Source: CANLBN01 sp050298695 (GTDB taxonomy: Bacteria; Pseudomonadota; Gammaproteobacteria; Pseudomonadales; Cellvibrionaceae). Taken from it: a stretch of DNA of 64,000 nt. Shown piece after piece: positions 10,106-18,483 of this stretch (position 1 is its first letter; each line of letters opens with the position of its first letter). Under the pieces are notes generated by a model. That model did not search any database, was not told the origin of the DNA, and worked only from the letters and a program-made list of their open reading frames with translations. Where the stretch lies: assembly GCA_050298695.1 (NCBI GenBank), contig JBNKUQ010000002.1, positions 3,580 to 67,579 on the forward strand. Reading direction: 5' to 3'. A program made the translations under genes and the position numbers.

Positions 10106-10543
10106 ATGAAACAACGTAATAATGGCTTTTCATTGATAGAGTTGATGATTGTTGTAGGAATCATCGCTATATTAGCGGCAGTAGTGATTCCTAGTTATCG
10201 GGACAGTGTTCGTGCAGGTAATCGAAGTGATGCTCAATCGGCATTGGTTGGTTTGTCTCAAGAAATGGAAAGACACTTTGCAAGCAATAATACATATACC
10301 ACAGCTATTTCTGGCAGCGCTCCAACTGCCCCCTCAATTTTTCCTTCACAGGTTCCTTTAAATGGTGGTGATGCAACTTATAATTTAACGGTTCAGTCTG
10401 TCAGTGCTAGTGGCTATACTCTAAGAGCGACTCCCGTAGGTTCTCAGGCCGGTGATGGTTATTTAGAATTACTGTCAACGGGAGTGCGACGCTGGAATGA
10501 AAATGATGGTGGTGTAAAGCAATGTTGGGATAGCAGCTGCTAA
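10106..10543 (+). CDS. pilE: Type IV pilin PilE-like minor pilin (first cluster)
   Basis: A 145-residue pilin. The ATG at 10106 has AAGGG at 10094-10098; an upstream in-frame TTG inside pilY1 is ignored. The leader M-K-Q-R-N-N-G precedes F-S-L-I-E-L, with Glu5 kept, and M-I-V-V-G-I-I-A-I-L-A follows. The middle S-Q-E-M-E-R-H-F-A-S-N-N-T-Y-T fits the PilE minor pilin family seen at the end of pilY1 operons. A C-terminal Cys pair (Q-C-W-D-S-S-C) probably closes a D-loop. It ends 11 bases before the convergent darP stop. Confidence 0.87.
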   Translation: MKQRNNGFSLIELMIVVGIIAILAAVVIPSYRDSVRAGNRSDAQSALVGLSQEMERHFASNNTYTTAISGSAPTAPSIFPSQVPLNGGDATYNLTVQSVSASGYTLRATPVGSQAGDGYLELLSTGVRRWNENDGGVKQCWDSSC

Positions 10544-10554
10544 TTTATTGATTA

Positions 10555-11091
10555 CTAACATCTGGGCCCATGTATTAATATTTCCTGAATTAAACTCACT
10601 AATCGCGATCGATTTTTTTGAGAGCTATTTGCTTTCTCTTTTTCTTTATTGATGTTGCGGATCAACTGGCTAAGTTGTTGACGATTGTTGTTTGGGTAGT
10701 GCTCAATAAACTCGGCTAATGTGTTGGGATCTTGAATTAAACGTTCACACCATTGGCTAGCCGTTTCTGTTGATTGTTGGTGTTGACGGTCTTGCACGCT
10801 GAGGCTGTCGTAAGCAAGTTTTACATCATCATAATTTTCTTTACGCAATATTTTAGCAATGCGCTGCATTTGTCGACGTCGGCTATTGTCATTTTTTAAT
10901 TTGCGCGCAAGCTCAAGTTCAGACCGCAACAACTCGCTGAGTGGAAGTTTTGCGAGTTTGGATGTACTCAATGTTAAGAGCATTTCAGCAAACGCGAGAA
11001 TATCCTGTAGAGCTTTCTTTACTGCGCTTTTACTGAGAGCAATACCCTCATCTAGTTCCGCATCGATATCAGGGTGAATATGTTTATCCAT
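10555..11091 (-). CDS. darP: DarP/YjgA (DUF615) ribosome-associated biogenesis factor
   Basis: A 178-residue helical, highly charged protein of the DUF615 family, which helps late assembly of the 50S subunit (known for E. coli DarP). Visible hallmarks are the acidic N-terminus, S-K-S-A-V-K-K-A-L-Q-D-I, the L-P-L-S-E-L-L-R block, Q-R-I-A-K-I-L-R-K-E and the L-I-R-N-I-N-K-E-K tail. Its ATG overlaps the end of mgtE by eight bases (ATGGATAA), so the two should be translationally coupled. In P. aeruginosa, as I recall, it sits between tldD and pmbA; neither neighbour is present here. Confidence 0.88.
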   Translation of the reverse strand: MDKHIHPDIDAELDEGIALSKSAVKKALQDILAFAEMLLTLSTSKLAKLPLSELLRSELELARKLKNDNSRRRQMQRIAKILRKENYDDVKLAYDSLSVQDRQHQQSTETASQWCERLIQDPNTLAEFIEHYPNNNRQQLSQLIRNINKEKEKANSSQKNRSRLVSLIQEILIHGPRC

Positions 11092-12463
11092 AAAACACCG
11101 TTGCTAAACCAAGGAAAGCGATAAAACCAACGACATCCGTTAGTGTGGTGAGGGCCACACCGCCAGCGAGAGCGGGGTCGATCCCCATACGCTTTAATAA
11201 CGAGGGGAGTAGTGTGCCACCAATTGCAGCAGTAAATAAGTTAATAACGGTCGCTGCGGCAATAATAATGGCAATGCGAATATCCTCAAACCACCATGCT
11301 GTTAGTAGTGCTAAAGCCGCCGCCCATACCAAGCCATTGAGCAATCCAGACAATACTTCTCGCATAAGTAACCAATTGCGATTACTAGCACCTATTTTTC
11401 CTAAAGCCATACCGCGAACCACAACGGTAAGTGTTTGGCTACCCGCAACGCCTCCCATACTAGCAACGATGGGCATCAGTATCGCTAGTGCAACCACTTT
11501 GTCGATAGTATCTTGAAATAGATTAATCACAGCGGAAGCGATAATTGCTGTTAACAGATTGATCCCCAGCCAAATGGCACGACGAGGAGCGCTTTTTATT
11601 AATGGCGCAAAGGTATCTTCTTCGTTATCACTTAAGCCTGAGAGTCCCATTAACGAGTGAGCCGCATCTTCAATAATCACGTCGACCACGTCATCAATGG
11701 TGATACGCCCTACCACTTGTCCCGTTTCATTGACTACAGGAGCTGAAACCCAGTCATTTTGTTCGAATAGCTGAGCGATTTTGCCATCATCCATATCAAC
11801 CGGAATTGCTTCGGTATCCGTGCGCATAATTTCACGCACACTGATATTAGGGTCTGTTGTTAATAACTTGCTCATCGACAAGGTACCGAGATAAATATTA
11901 TCGGCATTGACGACAATGAGTTGGTCAGTAGAAGGAGGAATCTCTTCATGGCGACGCAAGTAACGAAGGACAACATCCAATGTAAAGCGCGGACGGATAG
12001 TGATGACATCCGTATCCATAAGTCCACCAGCGCTATCTTCTTCATAGGAGAGAACGGTTTCGACACGCGCTCGATTTTGTGCACTCATTGCTTCGAGCAC
12101 TTCCTGCATTATTTGTTCAGGCAGTTGTTGCAGTATATCGGCAACATCATCGACGTCGAGTAGTTCGGTTATCTCCGCTACTTGTTGGCTATCCATGCCT
12201 TTTATAAATTGTGCCGCAACATCTTCAGATAGTTCTTGGAGTACATCGGCATGAGAATCGGGGTCAATAAGTCCCCACAAGTACTTGCGTGTTTTTGGTG
12301 GTGATGAGTTGAGCAGATTCGCGATTTCAACGGAGGTTAGGCCGTTGAGCATGCGTTTTACGGATCGAGCCTCTCCCCCTTCTTGCCCACTGAGTTGAAT
12401 TTCAGAAAGTTTAGAGAGGTTGGCTTGGGTTTTATCAGTTTGTTCTTCGGTAGCCGTATACAT
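11084..12463 (-). CDS. mgtE: MgtE-type magnesium transporter
   Basis: A 459-residue Mg2+ channel/transporter of the inner membrane. The order is an N-terminal superhelical MgtE_N domain (about residues 35-140, E-I-A-N-L-L-N-S-S-P-P), two CBS domains (about 145-265; D-V-I-T-I-R-P and V-V-G-R-I-T-I-D-D-V-V-D-V) and a five-helix pore region. The pore contains the M-P-I-V-A-S-M-G-G-V-A-G-S-Q-T-L selectivity stretch and the A-L-A-G-G-V-A-L-T-T-L-T-D-V-V-G segment. The length is normal for the family. It lies downstream of ptsO and upstream of darP on the same strand. Confidence 0.93.
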   Translation of the reverse strand: MYTATEEQTDKTQANLSKLSEIQLSGQEGGEARSVKRMLNGLTSVEIANLLNSSPPKTRKYLWGLIDPDSHADVLQELSEDVAAQFIKGMDSQQVAEITELLDVDDVADILQQLPEQIMQEVLEAMSAQNRARVETVLSYEEDSAGGLMDTDVITIRPRFTLDVVLRYLRRHEEIPPSTDQLIVVNADNIYLGTLSMSKLLTTDPNISVREIMRTDTEAIPVDMDDGKIAQLFEQNDWVSAPVVNETGQVVGRITIDDVVDVIIEDAAHSLMGLSGLSDNEEDTFAPLIKSAPRRAIWLGINLLTAIIASAVINLFQDTIDKVVALAILMPIVASMGGVAGSQTLTVVVRGMALGKIGASNRNWLLMREVLSGLLNGLVWAAALALLTAWWFEDIRIAIIIAAATVINLFTAAIGGTLLPSLLKRMGIDPALAGGVALTTLTDVVGFIAFLGLATVFYG

Positions 12464-12504
12464 AATATAATTTAAATTGATAAGTCTATTAATGCCTTCG
12501 AAGA

Positions 12505-12774
12505 TTATTCGGCTTCATCAAAGCGATTGTTTATTAACTCGCAAATCCCATCGCTTGCCACATCCTCATCATTGCCATCAAAATCAATTTGTATATCAGT
12601 TCCCTTGGAGGCAGCAAGTAACATCAATGCCATGACGCTTTTGCAGTCAACGGTTTTGCCATTGGCCGTTAGTTTAATATCACAGCCATAGCGGTTTGCT
12701 GCCGTCGATAGCTTTGCAGCCGCTCGAGCGTGAAGCCCTAATTTATTGATGATCGTTAATTTTGATGTAATCAT
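12505..12774 (-). CDS. ptsO: NPr, HPr-like phosphocarrier of the nitrogen PTS
   Basis: An 89-residue HPr-fold protein. The active-site histidine is His15 in G-L-H-A-R-A-A and the regulatory Ser46 motif reads D-C-K-S-V-M-A-L-M. NPr accepts phosphate from PtsP and passes it to PtsN. Its ATG overlaps the rapZ stop by four bases (ATGA). The synteny rpoN-ptsN-rapZ-ptsO identifies it as NPr rather than sugar-PTS HPr. Confidence 0.93.
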   Translation of the reverse strand: MITSKLTIINKLGLHARAAAKLSTAANRYGCDIKLTANGKTVDCKSVMALMLLAASKGTDIQIDFDGNDEDVASDGICELINNRFDEAE

Positions 12775-13622
12775 GATTTAATATCGCGATGGCGGCACTG
12801 TATATCGGTGAATGATTGTTGGAACGATTTTCCTAATCTATTGCACAAATAAACGGATCGATGTTGTCCACCTGTGCAGCCTATCGCAATTGTCATATAG
12901 CTGCGATTGCTTTTTTCAAAATACGGTAGCCACTTTTCTAAAAAAAGGTAAGTATCATTATACATTTCTTCAACTTCTTGTTCTTTTTCTAAAAATTGAA
13001 TGACAGGTTTATCATTACCCGTCAGTGCCCGTAAAGATGGCTCCCAATGAGGATTCGGGAGACAGCGAACATCAAAGATAATATCTGCATCACGCGGTAC
13101 GCCATACTTAAAACCAAAAGACTGAAAGACTAGACTCATGGAGGTGCTTTCCAGCGCGCTCATGTGTCGTTTTACCAAGTCTCGTAATTCGTGAAAGCCC
13201 ATGTCACTGGTATCAATAATGATCGTTGCGACATTAATGATAGGGGTTAAACGTTCTTTTTCTTTTGTAATAGCAGAACGTAAGTCAGTTTCTTTGTCGC
13301 TCAAAGGGTGCCTGCGCCTGGTTTCACTGAAGCGTTTGAGTAGTACGTTATCGTCTGCATCTAAAAAAATAATTTGATAATCCAATGAATCAAAGGTGGT
13401 CGATTCCACTAGATTAGGTAACAGTTCTATTTCTTCTGTTGAGTTACGTGCATCAATACTCACAGCGTAGTGCTTGTCTTTTTCCTTCGCGATTTTTTCT
13501 ACCAGCATCAGTAGCATGCTGGTGGGCAGGTTATCAATACAGGTATAACCAACATCTTCTAGTACATGTAGAGCGGTACTTTTGCCCGATCCTGAACGAC
13601 CACTGATGATGATAAGCCCCAT
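12771..13622 (-). CDS. rapZ: RapZ, RNase adapter and nucleotide-binding protein
   Basis: A 283-residue RapZ/YvcJ family protein. Walker A is G8-R-S-G-S-G-K-S-T16, followed by the family block V-G-Y-T-C-I-D-N-L-P. A Walker B-like I-I-F-L-D-A-D and the R-R-R-H-P-L motif follow. The C-terminal domain has S-F-G-F-K-Y-G-V-P, D-V-R-C-L-P-N-P-H and I-G-C-T-G-G-Q-H-R-S-V. In enterobacteria this domain binds GlmZ/GlmY RNA and GlcN6P to set glmS levels; no such RNAs are visible here. It starts 14 bases after ptsN. Confidence 0.95.
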   Translation of the reverse strand: MGLIIISGRSGSGKSTALHVLEDVGYTCIDNLPTSMLLMLVEKIAKEKDKHYAVSIDARNSTEEIELLPNLVESTTFDSLDYQIIFLDADDNVLLKRFSETRRRHPLSDKETDLRSAITKEKERLTPIINVATIIIDTSDMGFHELRDLVKRHMSALESTSMSLVFQSFGFKYGVPRDADIIFDVRCLPNPHWEPSLRALTGNDKPVIQFLEKEQEVEEMYNDTYLFLEKWLPYFEKSNRSYMTIAIGCTGGQHRSVYLCNRLGKSFQQSFTDIQCRHRDIKS

Positions 13623-13636
13623 AATATTTACCTATA

Positions 13637-14089
13637 TCAATCGCTTTGGGTGATAAGCCGGTACAATTCATCGGCATTCTCAGCTTCGCGTATTGTCGAT
13701 AAGCGTGCAGTGTCCGAGAATAACTCAGCTAATTTTGCCAATGTTTGTAAATGGTCTTTGTCATGGTCTTCAGGAACGATAAGAACAAAAATGACATCTA
13801 CGGGATGGTTATCAATGGCGTTAAAGTCAATAGGAGTTTTTAACGTGACTAATACGCCAATAGTTTGTTGACAACCTTGAATCCGACAATGAGGAATGGC
13901 AATGCCATTTCCTATGCCAGTAGATCCAAGTCGTTCGCGAGCAATTAATGCACTAAAAACATTGCCTGGATCAAGGACAGGGTTCTGATCGCATAAATGT
14001 GAGGCAATGGTTTCTAGAAGACGTTTTTTACTATTGCATTCATATTGATGCAATACACATTCTGGTTTGAGGATTGATTTTATTTCCAT
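13637..14089 (-). CDS. ptsN: PtsN, enzyme IIA of the nitrogen PTS
   Basis: A 150-residue EIIA-Ntr. The phosphorylated histidine is His67 in G-N-G-I-A-I-P-H-C-R, preceded by E-R-L-G-S-T-G-I. The D-V-I-F-V-L-I-V-P-E block is typical. PtsN regulates potassium uptake, other transporters and stress responses according to its phosphorylation by NPr. The gene stands first in the ptsN-rapZ-ptsO run and is separated from rpoN by a 355-base gap that holds a repeat instead of hpf. Confidence 0.94.
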   Translation of the reverse strand: MEIKSILKPECVLHQYECNSKKRLLETIASHLCDQNPVLDPGNVFSALIARERLGSTGIGNGIAIPHCRIQGCQQTIGVLVTLKTPIDFNAIDNHPVDVIFVLIVPEDHDKDHLQTLAKLAELFSDTARLSTIREAENADELYRLITQSD

Positions 14090-14314
14090 AGACTTAGTAA
14101 CAATAGTTGAATAAATTGAATACTTTCAACAAGAACTCCTTTTTGTTTAAAGTATCGCTCAAAATGAGTCGGGTATTTTACGTGATGTCGGCACCTTTTA
14201 ACATGGGACTATTGAATGACTGTTACAACTCTCCCATTTTCTTTTTAACTGATTTGCTAACAAGAGACTTAAAAAAGCACATTGAATTAATATCAATATG
14301 ATGATTATTTGTAG

Positions 14315-14392
14315 CGTCATTCCCGCGAAGGCGGGAATCCAGGTATTAACTGATAGGTTTAAGCCTGGATTCCCGCCTTCGCGGGGATGACG
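14315..14392. repeat. 29-bp near-perfect inverted repeat (dispersed REP-like element)
   Basis: The arms 14315-14343 (CGTCATTCCCGCGAAGGCGG and on) and 14364-14392 pair over 29 bases with a single mismatch around a 20-base spacer. Each arm also contains its own small palindrome (CCCGC...GCGGG). The element is far richer in GC than its surroundings. From memory, the same core sequence is a common dispersed repeat in many proteobacteria. It lies between rpoN and ptsN and may act as a bidirectional terminator. The rest of the 14090-14444 gap shows no credible gene. Confidence 0.85.
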
Positions 14393-14444
14393 ACTATGTA
14401 TTCTTTTTTAGTGCCCCGGTAGTCATTTGTGCTCCCAGAAAAAT

Positions 14445-15962
14445 TTAGACGAGTTGCTTGCGCTCATTCGATGGAGGTATGTGCATGGCCTCCCGATATT
14501 TAGCTATAGTCCGGCGGGCAACTTTAATTCCTTGGTCAGCGAGTAAAGCAGTAATTTTGCTATCGCTGAGTGGCTTTTGAGTGTTTTCGGCCGCAATCAA
14601 TTTTTTAATAATGGCGCGTATTGCGGTAGAAGAGCATTCGCCACCGCTGTCGGTACTGACGTGACTCGAGAAAAAATACTTCAACTCGAAAATACCCTGT
14701 GGGGTATGCATATACTTATTCGTTGTTACTCGAGAAATAGTGGACTCATGCATTTCTACGGTTTCGGCAATATCATGCAAAACCAAGGGTTTCATGGCTT
14801 CTTCGCCAAAATCTAAAAAGCCTTGTTGTTTATCAACAATGGCACTAGCGACTTTCAGTAGGGTTTCATTGCGACTTTGCAGGCTTTTTAGAAACCAGCG
14901 GGCTTCTTGAAGGTTATTTTTCAAGTAAGTGTTATCGTCACTCGTATCTGCCCGTTTTACCATGGCGGCGTAATCTGCATTGATACGTAATTTAGGCGCA
15001 ATATCGGGGTTGAGCTCGACTAACCAGCGATTATTAATTTTTTTGACAAAGACATCGGGAACAACATACTCCGTATCGTCTGACCCGATATCATCTCCTG
15101 GCCGCGGGTTCATGCTTTGAATGATCTGTATAGCATCACGTAGCTCTTCTTCGCGCACTTTTAATTTGCGCATTAGAGTCTTGTAATCTCTATTACCTAG
15201 TAGAGCGATATGTTCTTTCACAATACTTTTAGCAATAGCTAGACAGGGTGTCTCAGCAGGCAATTGGCAGAGTTGGATGTGGAGGCAGTCGCCCAAATCT
15301 TGACCACCTACGCCTGGAGGGTCAAATTGTTGTATACGATGAAGTACAGCCTCGACTTCATCCAATTCTAGCTCATCTAACTGCTCTGATAAGCTTTCAA
15401 AAATTTCATTGATGGGCGACGAAAGCAAGCCTGAAGGCTGAATATCATCAATAATCGTTATTGCGATAGAGTAGTCGCGGTCCGAGAACGGGGTTAAATT
15501 CAGCTGCCAGAAGAGGTGATCCTGTAAGCTTTCAGTTCCTCCTCTGCGACTCTCAAATTGGCTATTGTCATCATCGTCATTACTGGCCGCTCCAGCGGGG
15601 GATGAGCTTTGGTATACGTCGTCCCAGCTGGTGTCGACGGGCAAGTCCTCGGGAATTTCCTGTGACCACTCCCCATCTTGTGAGTCACTTTCCAGGTCAC
15701 TTTTGCTACTTTCGGAGTCACTGCCATCCGTGCGAACGTCAGTAGTGGTTGAATTGTCGCTATTGGTATCTTTGTTGTTTTTATCGCTACTAGATGACTC
15801 AGGGGTGTCTTCTGACACTTCTAACATGGGGTTAGAGTCGAGGGCTTCTTGAATTTCGTTTTGCAGATCGAGGGTGGATAGTTGCAATAAGCGAATGGCT
15901 TGTTGCAGTTGCGGGGTCATGGTTAAGCTTTGACCCAGCTTAAGTTGGAGAGATTGTTTCAT
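14445..15962 (-). CDS. rpoN: RNA polymerase sigma-54 factor RpoN
   Basis: A 505-residue sigma-54. Region I is the Gln/Leu-rich N-terminus (L-G-Q-S-L-T-M-T-P-Q-L-Q-Q-A-I-R-L-L-Q). Region II is a long acidic Ser/Asp stretch (about residues 50-135). The core-binding region and the RpoN box (A-R-R-T-I-A-K-Y-R-E) close the protein, just before the usual N-E-R-K-Q-L-V tail. It is the partner of PilR, an NtrC-type activator encoded at the other end of this window. It starts divergently from the amidohydrolase gene; the 277-base gap between them holds no gene I can see. Confidence 0.96.
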   Translation of the reverse strand: MKQSLQLKLGQSLTMTPQLQQAIRLLQLSTLDLQNEIQEALDSNPMLEVSEDTPESSSSDKNNKDTNSDNSTTTDVRTDGSDSESSKSDLESDSQDGEWSQEIPEDLPVDTSWDDVYQSSSPAGAASNDDDDNSQFESRRGGTESLQDHLFWQLNLTPFSDRDYSIAITIIDDIQPSGLLSSPINEIFESLSEQLDELELDEVEAVLHRIQQFDPPGVGGQDLGDCLHIQLCQLPAETPCLAIAKSIVKEHIALLGNRDYKTLMRKLKVREEELRDAIQIIQSMNPRPGDDIGSDDTEYVVPDVFVKKINNRWLVELNPDIAPKLRINADYAAMVKRADTSDDNTYLKNNLQEARWFLKSLQSRNETLLKVASAIVDKQQGFLDFGEEAMKPLVLHDIAETVEMHESTISRVTTNKYMHTPQGIFELKYFFSSHVSTDSGGECSSTAIRAIIKKLIAAENTQKPLSDSKITALLADQGIKVARRTIAKYREAMHIPPSNERKQLV

Positions 15963-16239
15963 TAAAGCTCACTACCTTCATCTAACCAGAATCGTCATTT
16001 TTCTAATTCTAGTCAGGTGTCACTGAAGTCGCAAGTCATATTCAAGCAAGCTTTATGCCTAATTGGTCTTGACATCTGAGAAGTCTTGTTTTTACCCAAT
16101 CATATTGGCGATAAGCGATTAGTCCGCTCATGAGTGCAGAATGGTGTCGTGTTACGATGCACAATAGTATCTTTACGTCAAAAAGTGTGTTGCAATTTGA
16201 TACCGTGTTTTGAAGAAAGGGCTCTTCTGAAGGGTAGAT

Positions 16240-17364
16240 ATGTATAACTTATTGAAGTGCACCATAAAAATATTATTGTATGTCATATTCATTCCCACAC
16301 TACTGTGCTCAGTGTTTTATTGGTCAATTACTCCGGTTACAAAAACTGAGCTGTTGCCTTTTGCCGATAAAAGTATTGTTGATTTTCACGTTCATGTTGC
16401 TGGCTTAGGGTATGCTGACTCAGGTGCATTTATTAATGAGGAGATGAGGCAGAATCTTCGCTTTAATTTTTATCTCATGGCCATGGGGGTCACCCTAGGA
16501 GAATTAGAAGAGCAGGGTGATAGGGTGCTCTTTAAAAAATTAAGTACCTCTATTCGAGAATCCTCTGTTGTCAGCTCGGCGGTTATTTTGGCAATGGATG
16601 GCGTTATTGATGATGGGGGGCAATTAGATAAAGCATTGACACAAGTTTATATTCCTAATGATTACGTATTTAAGGAAACCAGCCAATACGATAACTTATT
16701 ATTTGGTGCCAGTATTAATCCTTATCGCCCCGATGCGATTGAGCGCTTAGAAGAGGTTCATAGACAGGGTGCGGTTTTGATTAAGTGGATACCTTCTATC
16801 ATGTACATCGATCCTTCTGATCCACGGATTCGAGATTTTTATCAAAAAATGCTTGAACTAGATATGCCGTTATTGAGCCATACGGGGATGGAAAAGTCCT
16901 TCAGCGGAGCAAAGGATGAATTAGCAGACCCTTATAAATTGCGTTTACCCCTCGATATGGGCGTAAAAGTCATTGCTGCACATCTTGCGACAACGGGGCA
17001 GTCCGAAGGCCAGGATAATTTTGAGCGTATTTTACCCATGTTTAAAGAGTATCCTAATCTCTATGCGGATATTTCTAGTTTGACTCAGCTAAATAAATTA
17101 GGTTTTCTAAAAAAAGCACTACAAGCAAAAGATATAGAGCCTCGTTTTATTTATGGAACCGATTGGCCCTTACAGTTTTTTCCTTTGGTGTCGGCATGGT
17201 ATCACTTGGACCAAATTACTTTAGCGGAAGCAAAAGCGATACAACAAATTGATAACCAATGGGATCGCGATGTGGCGTTAAAGGTGGCAATGGGCTTATC
17301 TAAGGAATCGTTTTATCGAGGCAGAGATTTATTTCTTAAGCCTTTAACCCAGGTTATGCAATAG
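16240..17364 (+). CDS. Membrane-anchored amidohydrolase-family metal-dependent hydrolase
   Basis: A 374-residue protein with one N-terminal hydrophobic segment (about residues 10-30) and then an amidohydrolase_2-type TIM barrel. Metal-site residues can be read in order: D-F-H-V-H near residue 49, I-K-W as the possible bridging lysine, L-S-H-T-G, A-A-H-L and Y-G-T-D-W-P. It belongs to the family of TatD/ACMSD-like hydrolases, but the substrate cannot be told. The segment could be a signal anchor or a signal peptide. The gene stands alone between rpoN and the GC-rich LysR/pirin island, and has AT-rich codon use like the rest of the chromosome. Confidence 0.75.
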   Translation: MYNLLKCTIKILLYVIFIPTLLCSVFYWSITPVTKTELLPFADKSIVDFHVHVAGLGYADSGAFINEEMRQNLRFNFYLMAMGVTLGELEEQGDRVLFKKLSTSIRESSVVSSAVILAMDGVIDDGGQLDKALTQVYIPNDYVFKETSQYDNLLFGASINPYRPDAIERLEEVHRQGAVLIKWIPSIMYIDPSDPRIRDFYQKMLELDMPLLSHTGMEKSFSGAKDELADPYKLRLPLDMGVKVIAAHLATTGQSEGQDNFERILPMFKEYPNLYADISSLTQLNKLGFLKKALQAKDIEPRFIYGTDWPLQFFPLVSAWYHLDQITLAEAKAIQQIDNQWDRDVALKVAMGLSKESFYRGRDLFLKPLTQVMQ

Positions 17365-17457
17365 ACATTGGCAACTAAGCTGAACGTGTTATCTTCCTGC
17401 GATCTACCACTTGCCATAGTCGCTTCATTAAGTTTTATGATCACAGGCAACCGGAGG

Positions 17458-18363
17458 TCATCTTGAAAGAACACCAGGCACTTGCTGAATCAAAAATTCC
17501 ATTAGCGCTTTAACCGCAGGCATTACCCCATACCGTGAAGGCATCAGAATACTGAGTTCCGCATTGCCAGCTGTCCATTCGGGCAGTATTCGGTGTAAAA
17601 ATCCTGAGGCAATTTCCGTTCGGCATATATAGGCCGGCAACGCCACAATGCCTAGTCCCTGAATAGCGGCGTGTTTAAGCGTTTCCATATCATCGCTGGA
17701 CAAGCGCGGACTAAAGGGTATCGATGCCTGTATGCCATTAGCGTGGTGCAGATTCCAGTGACCTGATGCAGGCTGCCAGCCCAGCTTGAGTCCACTGTGG
17801 TTGGATAAGTCCTGTGGTAATGTGGGCGTGCCTGCTTTTTCCAGATAGAGCGGCCCCGCAAACACATGCCACGGCGTGGCGATGAGTTTGCGTTGAATCA
17901 GGCTTGAATCAGGCAACGCTTCGTGATGCCCCCGGATAGCCAGATCAATGCCGGACTCCACCAGATCAACATTCTGATTGGTCACTTGCTGAATAATATC
18001 CACCTTTGGATGCTCACGCAGGAACTGCGCAATCAGATCTTTGAGCAGAAACTGCGCCACCGTCACCGAGCAACTAATACGGATACGGCCAGAAAGCACA
18101 TTGGTCTGACGTTTTACCGCAGCTTCGGCGGCTTCCACTTCGTTCAACATGATTCGGGCACGCTCGTAAAATGCCTGCCCGGTTTCTGTGATGGCGAACT
18201 TTCGGGAGCTACGTTGCAGCAAGCGCACCCCAAGCCGCTCTTCAAGATGATTTATGTGGCGACTCAGGCGGGACTTGGGCAGATCAAGTAGTCGTGCCGC
18301 GGGGGAAAAGCCACGCTGTTCCACCACATGAACAAAGTAAAAGTAATCATTTAAATCAATCAA
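17458..18363 (-). CDS. LysR-type transcriptional regulator, divergent from pirin
   Basis: A LysR regulator of about 301 residues. The N-terminal winged helix-turn-helix is clear (F-S-P-A-A-R-L-L-D-L-P-K-S-R-L-S-R-H-I-N-H-L-E). The effector domain follows (R-I-S-C-S-V-T-V-A-Q-F-L-L). I chose the TTG at 18363 because GAGGT stands five bases before it; a longer TTG start at 18375 has no such site. It most likely controls the divergent pirin-reductase pair through the palindrome between them. Base composition is clearly richer in GC than neighbouring genes, which suggests transfer. Confidence 0.87.
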   Translation of the reverse strand: MIDLNDYFYFVHVVEQRGFSPAARLLDLPKSRLSRHINHLEERLGVRLLQRSSRKFAITETGQAFYERARIMLNEVEAAEAAVKRQTNVLSGRIRISCSVTVAQFLLKDLIAQFLREHPKVDIIQQVTNQNVDLVESGIDLAIRGHHEALPDSSLIQRKLIATPWHVFAGPLYLEKAGTPTLPQDLSNHSGLKLGWQPASGHWNLHHANGIQASIPFSPRLSSDDMETLKHAAIQGLGIVALPAYICRTEIASGFLHRILPEWTAGNAELSILMPSRYGVMPAVKALMEFLIQQVPGVLSR

Positions 18364-18384
18364 GGTCCACCTCAAATACTACTG

Positions 18385-18404
18385 TCGTTCCAAATGTAGA
18401 ACGA
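18385..18404. promoter_or_regulatory. Probable LysR operator between the divergent genes
   Basis: TCGTTC at 18385-18390 and its complement GAACGA at 18399-18404 flank an 8-base spacer and contain a T-N11-A LysR box (18388/18400). A second half-site, ATCGTTCCA, lies near 18435, as is usual for LysR sites. The location in the 120-base gap between the regulator and pirin fits control of both genes. The operator role is inferred. Confidence 0.5.
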
Positions 18405-18483
18405 AGAGTATCATTTTTGCCACTTTTTGCCACCATCGTTCCACTGGTAAAGTATGCAATATCAACAGAACAGGAGCTATCCC

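Noticed and set aside
14107..14301. Plus-strand 64-codon open frame in the rpoN-ptsN gap
   Set aside because: No ribosome binding site, no recognisable motif, and it lies antisense to the leader of ptsN; most likely chance in AT-rich DNA.
14090..14310. Possible degenerate hpf remnant on the minus strand
   Set aside because: I read the minus strand for the Hpf start and its conserved Lys/His-rich end and found neither.
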